This document shows, one piece after another, positions 52,130 to 60,900 of a DNA stretch of 64,000 bases; the stretch's first letter is position 1; every line of letters begins with the position of its first letter. Where the stretch lies: the NCBI RefSeq assembly GCF_003945595.2, contig NW_024104140.1:992001-1056000 (forward strand). The letters are read 5' to 3'. The notes below the pieces were generated by a model that ran no database searches, was not told the origin of the DNA, and saw only the letters and a list, made by a program, of their open reading frames with translations. The DNA comes from Pipra filicauda. Lineage: Eukaryota; Chordata; Aves; Passeriformes; Pipridae. The translations under genes were made by a program, and so were the position numbers.

Positions 52130-52982
52130 CAAACAGAATACAATGGAATTATCACCTTACAGCTAACCCACCCCAAACCTGAGCCCTTTTCTGTATAGCA
52201 CTGAATGGTTACTATACCGAGTAAAGAGCAAACACTACTGGAATGTACACAGTGAAGGGAAAAAAAGGTAAAGCTCTTTTTGCCAAAGTAACCATTTTCT
52301 CTACTAACGTGTTATCTAGAAAAATAAGGTCTAGGCAACGTCCAAAAGTGTTCAAGTTTCAATAAATAACTATCAATGCCCCAAGTTTTCACTGGCAGAA
52401 GAAATATGGAGCATACAGTTTAGAAAAGTATTTTCATATGACTGAGTCAGCAATGCATTTCATCCTGCTTAAGATTTACAACAAAAATCACTTCCCTCCA
52501 GGGTTCGATTTTAAAATCAAAGCCATGTAAGTGCAAGAGCACCCACACAGCTGTCTTAACTCTCAATGGCAAATTAAAGCTCTAGAGAAAGACAGTATTT
52601 TAAAAAAAGTTCTTTATCAATACCAAGAAAATATACATAGCCATATTATGTTTTAAATATATATATACACACGCACATCTTTTCAAAAGGTATGATTCTG
52701 GCTATTTTTTTTAAGTTTGAAAAGCTTATCCATTGCTATACAGTTCAGTAAGGTGTATTAGGAAACACACGTTTTATATCCCCCATGAAAATAAAGTTGA
52801 ATCTTTCTGTAAACAGTAATTTTCTTATTTTCCGAAATCTCTACAGACCTCAAGTACTTCACTGAAAAATAACCACCTGCCCCAGAACCACCCACGGAGA
52901 CCCTCGCTGCTGAATGCGACATCTACAGATCTCGGGAAACGCTTAGCAACACCCGGCTCCCGCAAAAACGCCTTCTCCGGGC

Positions 52983-53030
52983 GCAAATAAATAATAATAA
53001 TTAATAATAATAATAAAAATAATAACAGCA
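52983..53030 (-). promoter_or_regulatory. AU-rich element in Jun-like 3' UTR
   Basis: About 80-130 bp after the stop codon, the minus strand becomes a run of UUAUU/AUUUAUUU (core at 52985-52992). AU-rich elements of this kind destabilise immediate-early mRNAs such as JUN and FOS. Here it may alternatively be just an AAT microsatellite. Confidence 0.4.
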
Positions 53031-54860
53031 GAAGGGCGGCGGCGGGCGCGCACCTTGGCCCCGCGGTGCCCCCGGGCGGGATGGGGCCGGGGCCGGCGGG
53101 GTGTCCCTCCTCAGCAGGCGCTGGTCTCCGGCGCGGCGACGGCCGCCTCGGGGGGAGCCTCCCTGGGCTGGGCGGCGGCATGGGGAGGAGGATGCCCGGC
53201 GGCGTTGATGTGGCAGCCCGAGGAGAGGTGGCTGCGGACGCGGCCCTGCAGCTGGGTGACCTGGGCGCGGAGCAGGTTGGCGGTGGCGGCCAGCTCGGCG
53301 TTCTGCCCCTTGAGCGCCTTCACCTTCTCCTCCAGCCGGGCGATGCGCTCCAGCTTCCGCCGGCGGCACTTGGAGGCGGCGATGCGGTTCCGCAGCCGCT
53401 TGCGCTCTGCTTTCAGCCGCTCCTGGCTCTCCGCGTCCAGCGGCGACAGCGACGGCGGCGTCGGCGCGCTGCTACCGCCCTCCCCGCCCGCCGACGGCGG
53501 CACCTCGGGCACCGTCTGCGGCTCCTCCAGGGACCGCGCCGGCGGCAGCCGCCCGCTCCCCAGACCCGCCGCGCCGAAGGCCAGGCCCGGCGGCGGCGGC
53601 GGCGGGGCGGAGGTGGCGGGGTAGGCGCTGCCCGAGGGGCTCAGCGGCCCCGCGGGGTTGAAGCCGCTCAGGTTGGTGTAGACGGCCGGAGGGTCGGCGG
53701 CGGCAGCGGCGGGGGCTCCCGGCGGCCCCGGGCGGGCGGTGCAGCAGGGTCCCGGCGCGGACAGCGGTGGCGGCGGCGCCAGGAGCTGGTTCTGCTTGTG
53801 CAGGTCGGCCAGGGCCTTGACGAAGCCGTCGGCGAAACCCTCCTGCTCCTGCGTCACCGGCTGCCGGTAGAGGAACGGCCCCGCCGCCGCCGCCCCGCCG
53901 CTCCCCGCCCCGGGCGCCGCTGGCCCCGGGCTGCCCGCGCCCAGGCCCGCGCCCCCCTGGATCAGCAGCTGCTCCAGGTCGGCGGCCGGCGGCAGCTTCA
54001 GCAGCGGCAGCTCCGCAGCCGACCCCAGCGCGGCCTCCGGGCCGCCGCGGGCCGCCGCCGCCCCGCCGCCGCTCCCCGGCTCCGCGGAGCCCGCGGTGGG
54101 CGGTGGGGCGGCGGCGGCGGCGGGCGGCGGCGGCAGCAGGCGAAGAGCGGCCGCGCTGCCGCGGGCGCCGGCGGGCGGGCGAAGGGTGAAGGGCCCCGGG
54201 AGCGGCGCGGGGGCGGCGGCCGACAGGTCTCGCTTCTTCCCGGCGCCCAGCAGCAGCTTCTGCCCCGCCGCCGCCGCATCGGCTCCAGGTCCGCCGGCGG
54301 TACCGAAACCCGGCAGCGGCACGAAGTCGGGCAGCAGCTCCAGTCCTTCCTCGGGGTAAAACGGCGCCTCCATCTTCACGGCGGATCGCCCGCTACGCCC
54401 GCCGCTCATGCTGCCGCCCTCGCCGGCCGGCGGCTTCGGCGCGGGGCGGGCCGGGCTGGGCGGCTGCTCCGCGGGGCCGGCCGCCCTCGGCTGGCAGCGG
54501 GGACTGAGCCGCCTCCCGGCGCCGCCGGACCGCGCCACGCCCCGGGTCCGCTGCCCGCCCCGTCGCCGCCTCCTGCTGCCACCGCCGGTACCCCCCTTGC
54601 TCCTTCCCCCGCCCGCCGGGCTTGCGCGGAACGCCTTCCCGGTGGGGTGTCCGTGGGGAGCCCGCGCTGCTCCTCCCCCTCGGAGACTCCCCCCGCCGCT
54701 GCGGTGCGGGAGAGGAGGTGCCGCCGGGGCCTTCGTGCGGGCAGAGGGGTTCCTCGGGGGCGTCGCTCCAGCCGCGGCACGGATCCTGCGGGAGGAAAGC
54801 GAGCAAGGGCCACGCGTGGCGGCTGTTGTGGGCAGGTGCTCTTGAGTTGCGACTGTGATG
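53030..54860. promoter_or_regulatory. CpG island covering the Jun-like gene and its promoter
   Basis: Very high GC and CpG density spans the whole coding region and about 450 bp upstream of its start (54410-54860). The long plus-strand frame across it (53066-54895) is an antisense shadow of this composition. No TATA box or clear TRE/CRE was found upstream, so the transcription start is not placed. Confidence 0.8.
53111..54409 (-). CDS. Intronless JUN-family AP-1 transcription factor (fourth paralogue?)
   Basis: This is a single-exon minus-strand gene. The start is either M1 at 54409 (432 aa, [19 protein letters not shown]) or M13 at 54373 (420 aa; A at -3, G at +4). Both resemble JUN's MTAKMETTFY. 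The bZIP is at residues 330-394. Its basic region, [20 protein letters not shown], keeps the DNA-contacting N, A, A, C and R. The zipper has leucines every seven residues and the Asn at an 'a' position. Family blocks are [16 protein letters not shown] (JUNB-like), DLHKQNQL (JUND-like), [18 protein letters not shown] and TPPSLSPLD (GSK3/Fbw7-type phosphosites). It is longer than JUN, JUNB or JUND (331-347 aa) because of Gly/Ala/Pro runs and a 33-residue tail after SGC. The JNK serines and SUMO lysine found in JUN are not seen. As a nuclear AP-1 subunit it should dimerise with Jun or Fos proteins. The mixed signature argues against simple orthology to a named member, so no symbol is given. Confidence 0.9.
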   Translation of the reverse strand: MSGGRSGRSAVKMEAPFYPEEGLELLPDFVPLPGFGTAGGPGADAAAAGQKLLLGAGKKRDLSAAAPAPLPGPFTLRPPAGARGSAAALRLLPPPPAAAAAPPPTAGSAEPGSGGGAAAARGGPEAALGSAAELPLLKLPPAADLEQLLIQGGAGLGAGSPGPAAPGAGSGGAAAAGPFLYRQPVTQEQEGFADGFVKALADLHKQNQLLAPPPPLSAPGPCCTARPGPPGAPAAAAADPPAVYTNLSGFNPAGPLSPSGSAYPATSAPPPPPPGLAFGAAGLGSGRLPPARSLEEPQTVPEVPPSAGGEGGSSAPTPPSLSPLDAESQERLKAERKRLRNRIAASKCRRRKLERIARLEEKVKALKGQNAELAATANLLRAQVTQLQGRVRSHLSSGCHINAAGHPPPHAAAQPREAPPEAAVAAPETSAC

Positions 54861-56900
54861 GATGGGCACAGGATAGTGCAGGTGTCGAGGGTTAACGACT
54901 CGCGACAACGTGAGCGTCGGAGTCTGCCAGGCAAACACTTGGCCATCAGGAAACATGCTGACTTGTCAAACCAAAAGTCGCTTGGAAGAAGAGGGTGGAT
55001 TTGATGTAGTTTTCCTCTGAAAAAATTGGTTAAGAGAAAGGGTTTGAAACAGCCTATACATATTTCAAACATTTTCAACCTTACTGAAATGTAAAAAAAA
55101 GGTTTTTAGTTTGGAGGTGGTATTTATTATCTTTACTTGAGACAATTGCCTCTGCCCCTCTGCAAGTCCCTGAAATTCTTATAGGATGAGGAAATTTCCT
55201 TGCACCCAGTCTTTTATAAATCCCTTTTGCTTCAGTATACCAGTGTGATTCTGACAGAGCTACTGAAATCTCTCATTTAAGTCTTCAAAATCAGCTTGCT
55301 GACCGAGTGCCTCGGTGGCTCATCTACACATTCACTGGATCTCCCCATCTGTGGTGGGATCCCAAGCATCCCCTCAGTTAGGCATCACTCTTCTGCAATC
55401 TAGTCATGCTTTCTTCCCACACATTTCCTCCCTACACGTTGTCTAAGTGCCTCTTCCCCCAGGAGCTAGTGAAGCTCCTGAGCTGTGCTGTTAGCCCCAT
55501 GGCCTGCGTGGCCACACTGTACCTCCGCTGTTCCTAGGCTGGCTCCAAAAGTGGGGCAGGAGGCAGAGACACTGCTGTCAAGTCTGGAAGGACTTTGCCT
55601 CAGAATCCCGCTTGATATGCTTAGGAGAACTGGAGTTTAGGTGCGCTAACTAGACCTCGATGACCTTTACACAAGTACTTTTGGGGCCCCAGTTACACAC
55701 CCTGCCCATGGGGCAGGAGCTCCATTTCATCTCAGTCCAGCACCTTCAGTCCCTGCCCAGTTATGTTACAGGAGTTCCTCTCTCCAGCCCCATCTCCTGG
55801 GTGAACCTTGGACCTGTGTTTCCAGTTCTATTCCTGGCACCATCTCCCGCTGATCGTTCCTGAACTACCTCGTAGTGATACTGGACCTCGTACATGGTTC
55901 ATCACGTCGCCTCGTCTGGGTGCGTCCGTGGGTCCAATCAGTGCTGTCTGCCCTGCCCTGCTGCAGGACTCTGCCCAAGTTGGTGAACCTGGCATTGGCT
56001 TTGGCCACCCCAAACTTATTTTGCCTTGGGTAGTCCAGCTCTGCTGGTCCATGAGGCTGCGGCAGAGTCGCTGCCCTGAAAACTGGCAGCAGCAGGACTC
56101 CAGGAAGAATAAAGCCATCAGGCTTCTGGAACAGAAGCGTTCACATGGATGGGGAGGAGTAAACATGTTTTTCTTGGTGTGGAAGGTGGTGCTAGAAAGA
56201 GCTTATTTTTGTTTCCTTGTCTCTTGGCTGACCTAGCAAGAGAGGAGCAGAGCTAGCAACGCTCAGCCAGCACTGAGTACTGAAAACAGCTAATGTGAGT
56301 GGCTTTGTGGAAGTATTGGTGAGGCTGTTTGCTCTACCAGCTTTGCTGTCATATTCCTGGGTGAGCAAATGGCACTGATGCCTTCCCTTAGCCAGGCAAA
56401 GAGGGCTGTCTAGGTAGACAAGCCACAGCCTCCAAGCTCAAGCCAGTACACCTTCTCTTCTTTCCCTTACAAAGCAAGGGCAGAGGGGGAAAGTAGGCTG
56501 AGGAGAAAATGATGACCTGGGTGGGGTCCAAGAAAAAGCTGTGGACATTGACTTGGGTCTAGGGTCATTGTCAGAGAATTTCCAGATAAGATGTGACACA
56601 TACTTGGGTGACAATAAAGGGAGGTTCATTTGTCAGTTCTGTATGAAAACTCTTTGTCACTTATGTAGGATGGTCTTGTTCCCTGATCTAATGCAGAGTT
56701 GGAAGGTGAGCCTACGGAATGATAACATGTTGAAGCTGCTTGGAATAAAATTATTTGTAACAACAGATCGATTTATTGAGATCTCTATCTAGTATTTGCT
56801 GATATACCTGCAAAACAAGTCTGGGTGAGTGACATGGAACTGTTTTACACATCCTTAATGCAACTATGTGTTATGTGGTCTTTGTGTTGCTTTCTTTTGC
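54861..56900. other. Intergenic region between Jun-like gene and THAP1 promoter
   Basis: About 2 kb of ordinary sequence with short frames only. I see no repeat or gene. The leftmost part (54,860-55,080) may be distal promoter of the Jun-like gene. Confidence 0.5.
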
Positions 56901-56924
56901 TCCCTCCCTGCCTTCGCTTTTTTT

Positions 56925-57120
56925 TTCTCCTTTTTTTTTTTTTTTGTTTGTTTGTTTGTTTTTGGGTTTTTTTGCTTGTTTTTGTTTTTTGGTTTTTTTT
57001 TTTTGTTTGTTTGTTTTTTAGTTTGGGGTTTTTTTTTCCTTTTCTTTTTGTTAGCCTGATTTGGTTTTGTTTTAGGTTTTTGTTTGGTTTTGTTTGTTTG
57101 TTTGTTTGTTTGTTTGTTTT
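56925..57120. repeat. (GTTT)n / poly-T low-complexity tract
   Basis: About 200 bp consists almost only of T and G on the plus strand: GTTTGTTT arrays at 56945-56961, 57004-57018 and 57089-57120, plus long T runs. It abuts the left edge of the THAP1 CpG island. Confidence 0.92.
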
Positions 57121-57360
57121 TCCCGAAGGCAGTCAGAACCTCCCGCGGGGCTCACAGTGCCAACTTCTTCCTGCCCCAGTGCCGGCCGCGCTGTGCACGG
57201 CCGCCCGCAGCCCTGCCCCGCCGGCCGGGGCGAGCACCGCCGGCCGCGGCCCCGGGCAGAGCGGGGCGGAGGAGCCGCCGACGGGTCTCCGTCCGTGCAG
57301 GCACGGCTTCTGCGGGCCTCGGCCCGGGCTTGTGCCCGGCGGGGCGGGAGGGCGGGCGCG

Positions 57361-57560
57361 CAGCCCTGCCCAGATGTGGATGCGGGGGGGGCGGCCCTGC
57401 CCAGATGTGGATGTGGGGAAAAGGCGGGTGGCCCTGCCCAGATGTGGGGGCGGGGGGGGCGGCCCTGCCCACATGTGGATGCGGGGTGGTCGGGCAGTCC
57501 TGCCCAGATGCGGGTGCGGGGGGGAGGGGGCCTTGCCCAGATGTGGGTGCGGAGGGGGCG
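57361..57560. repeat. GC-rich minisatellite (six units of 31-37 bp) upstream of THAP1
   Basis: Six tandem units share 'cctgcccagatgtgg' followed by a G-rich spacer of variable length. Each unit carries TGCCCAGA (57367, 57398, 57435, 57501, 57534) or TGCCCACA (57466). These octamers fit the reverse complement of the THAP1 core TNNGGGCA. Unit spacing is 31, 37, 31, 35 and 33 bp. The G-runs could form G-quadruplexes. Confidence 0.88.
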
Positions 57561-57900
57561 GAGCACGGTAGCGCGACAGGGGGCGGAGCCGGGGTAGGAC
57601 GCGCCCCGATTGGACGGCCCGCCGGGGTAAGCCCCGCCCCCACTCCAAGGGCCGACTCGCATAATGGGCGGAGCGCGTCGCGCGCAGCTACCGCGAGAGT
57701 TTGCGTTGAAGCCGGAGCCGCCATCTTGGAGTTGGGAGAGGCCGCGCGTCCCGTTCCCGTCCCTCTCCAGAGGGTCACGGCGCGGGGGGGGCCGCGGGGG
57801 GCGGCAGGAGCAATGGGCGCCCTCCGCTGAGGCCGCGGCGCCCCGCTGGCTCGCCCCTGCCCGCTGAGGCCGCGCCGCCGCGGCCGCGGGGCTGGGCGGG

Positions 57901-57971
57901 ATGGTGCAGTCGTGTTCCGCCTACCGCTGCCGGAACCGATACGACAAAGAGAAGCCCATCTCCTTCCACAA
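57901..57971 (+). CDS. THAP1: THAP1 exon 1 (coding part)
   Basis: It encodes [20 protein letters not shown] and SFH plus two bases of Lys24. The donor is GTGAGC at 57972. It includes zinc ligands C5 and C10. Confidence 0.95.
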
Positions 57972-60900
57972 GTGAGCGCGCGCGGGCGGGGCGGGGCGCG
58001 CCGGGGGCGGGGCGGGGCCGGCGCGGGGGCGCGCGCGGGGAGGGGGCGGGAGCGCTCGCGCGTGGGCGGACGGACGGGCAGACAGACAGACAGACGTACG
58101 TACATACATACATACATACATGCGTACGGGCGGGTCCGTCCGCCCGCGGCCGCTGAGGTGGGGAGAGCCTCGCCTGCCCCTCCTGAGGGTCTCCCTGGGG
58201 AAAGCCGAGGGACAGGACCCTCTGAGCCGCCTTTTTCAGAGAGGGCTGGGAGCCCCCGCTGGGTTTTGCTCTGGCCATGACCCCCCCGCCTGACAAAGCT
58301 TTCCAGAAAGGCTGAAAGTGCCTCTTACTTGCAGGTTTCCTCTTACGAGACCCGATCTTTGCAAGAAGTGGGAAGCCGCTGTTAAGAGGAAAAACTTCAA
58401 GCCGACCAAGTACAGCAGCATTTGCTCAGAACACTTCACCCCCGATTGCTTTAAGAGGGAATGCAATAACAAGCTCCTAAAGGAGAATGCGGTGCCCACA
58501 ATATTTTGTTACACTGAACCCGGTGAAAAGGTAAACCCCGAGGCAGCCGCGGCCGCAGGTGCCGGAGCGCGGGTGTGTCTCAGCGCGGCAGGGCAGCAGG
58601 CGGGGAGAGGATGCAGGCTGGGAAGGATGCTGAGCCTGTGTGCCTAAGGACACCAGGAGGGCTGCAGTGGCCGAAACTTAACCCACAGCTGTTCTCGTTG
58701 GCGCTAGCAAGAGCAGAGGTGTGGGCTGTCCCAGGCTGTGGAGCGCAGAGAGGCCGTACAGGCAGGCGGTAGCTCTGAGCAGCTCGTGTGCCCGTTCAGC
58801 ACGCGGATGCTGAATTGAGTGGAACGACAGCAAAGTAAGAAGATATTACCCTGTAGTTAGGTTGTTCAGCAGTATTTCTGCTGTATCTGGAGTTAGAGAG
58901 AGCCTTCAGTAGTGCTCACACCTTGGCCGATGGCTGCTGCTAGCATTGAAGAGACGATGATGTTAATTAACAAAGTTAACTGTCCCCTCAAAAGGGCTCT
59001 GTCCTCTGGATTTGTAGAGTTAAAGTGAGGTAAAAACAGAAGGGCAGAACCTTACCTGCATCTACTATCTGTCTGTCCTGAAACCACCTCTGTCTTGCCT
59101 TAAGCTTGTGATCAAAAGCCAGACTGGTCCCTGACTTCTAATGGTAGAGTCTCCTGTGAGAAATGTTATTCCCTTCACTGTGCCACAAAAGCAGTTTACC
59201 ACGAGATACAAGTCACTTATGAGTTCTTCCTTCTTGATAGCTGCAAAAAGCTGCAAGACAAGAATGGGAAAGATTGATTCTTAACTCCTATAAAGGATGT
59301 AAAATATTTGATCTCTTGTCACTTCACCATTGAGGAAGTGGCAAAGAAGAGAATGGTAAATACAGTACGTCTAGGGAGCAACAGCATGTGATGGGATGAA
59401 GTGCACAGAGGAGAACTCAGACTTTTCTCTTATATACAATGTTGGATTGATGCAGAAATAAAATGGCAATGTATTTGAAAAATGAAAAGTGGCTAATAAA
59501 AGATAAGAGAATATAAACAGAATGCATATAAGGAGACAGGCAATTTACAGGTAAATATGGCTATGGTTTTTGTTTGATTATGCTTCCCTGCTTGTCTGTA
59601 ATAAACACATTTTCTTTGTTGTGTGTAAAATAGTTACAAATTTTTTCACAGTCTGAAAGCTGAGTGGGTGTACAGGATAATCTGCAAAAGTGCAGTTGGT
59701 GTAGCAGGATTAGTAGTGAACCATGTTCCCAATTTCATTGTCATGCCTGGATCTACAAAAAACCAGTGATGTGCCTTTTAATTATGAAGGATTTAGTTCT
59801 ATTCCTATTTGTCTCATGGGACTTTAAATTAACTGCCACATATCTTAAGTAAGAATGTAGGAACAAAGAACAATAGTGGTTGTTTTGGAATTGAATCCAC
59901 ACTGATTTTGAAGTACAGGTTTTTATCTTTGGCACTATGTAGTTTGGTATACTTTCTCTTTCTTTACTTATGTCTTAGTAAAACCATTTATTGGCTGTAA
60001 GAAGTAATTAGAATTCCCTGATGTCTCAGGGATGCCAGCTGTTCTCTGTGATACATTTTGACAATAGTAACATATTTATAGAGGTAGCCTGTGCTCGGTA
60101 GCTGCAAATAAAAGTCTCTGTGTGAATTCAGCAGTCCAGCAATGATATGATTTTTGCTTTTGTTTCCATCAAGAATGAATTTCTCTTTGCCAGTTACATC
60201 TTCACTTTGTATTTTTTTTTAGTAGAAAAACATGATAGAGACAGCTGGTAGGGTCAAGCTCTTTGGAATATTCATGAGTGAATTAGATAGGCTAACAGCA
60301 GCAGTTTCTTATAGCTGAGAAATAAGACTGGTAGTTGGTTGGCTGGTTTTGTGCTTTTGTGTGATCAGTTATATTTGAGTGTGTGTGAAACTTCCCTTCA
60401 TTACCAGTGGCCAAACTGCCTTTTCAGTTGCTGTCTGCCAGGTGTTGTAGTTTTTATGAGGGATAGGTAGACCCCCAAATATCAAATATTGTTGCCTTAA
60501 GTCAAGGAATTTAATGACATGACCTTCAAATCTAATGAATTTGATATTTAGATGGTGAGGATTGTCAAGGCTTCTTAAAATCAACATTTTCCCTGTCCTT
60601 AAGCTTTTCTGTGTAATAGTAATATTGGCAACAGGTGGGTAGGTAGAAAATTGTTACAGTGCCTCTTTCGCTGAGAATGTCTTAAGCTTTCTTCTTAACA
60701 GGAAACCTGCAAGCTCTTTTGTTTCAACAGTGCTTTTTTAATCATCATGAGCACAGAAGCATTTCTGAATTATGCCACATTCCTCTGGGGAAGGAAAAAT
60801 CTGGTTCTCTGCTCTGTCCTAAACTCAAGTGGTGAGGGATCTGTGTTGTCCTGAACTGTACAAGTGAACCTATCAAGAGAAATGTGATAAAAGCTGCAGT

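Larger units (their letters stand above)
57120..58270. promoter_or_regulatory. THAP1: CpG island and promoter of THAP1
   Basis: A GC-rich island surrounds THAP1 exon 1. Upstream of the ATG lie GC boxes (GGGGCGGAG, 57553-57590), an inverted CCAAT box (ATTGG, 57609-57613) and a YY1-type start-site element (CCGCCATCTTGG, 57718-57729). The initiation region is therefore probably about 57,650-57,730, giving a 5' UTR of roughly 170-250 nt. There is no TATA box. Confidence 0.75.

Noticed and set aside
53066..54895. A 609-codon plus-strand open frame across the Jun-like gene
   Set aside because: It is antisense to an unmistakable bZIP gene in a CpG island where stop codons are rare. Its product is low-complexity Arg/Gly/Pro with no domain.
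54410..55078. Upstream in-frame extension of the Jun-like gene to 655 residues
   Set aside because: The extra N-terminal part is Arg/Gly/Pro-rich CpG-island translation plus unrelated AT-rich sequence. Jun proteins start at or just before the MExxFY block.
56825..57571. A 248-codon plus-strand frame with Phe/Leu-rich 'membrane' segments
   Set aside because: The hydrophobic part is translation of the poly-T/GTTT tract, and the rest is translation of the minisatellite.
57084..58296. Overlapping 120-320-codon frames in the THAP1 promoter
   Set aside because: They arise from the GC-rich minisatellite and CpG island, carry repeat-derived peptides, and conflict with THAP1 exon 1.
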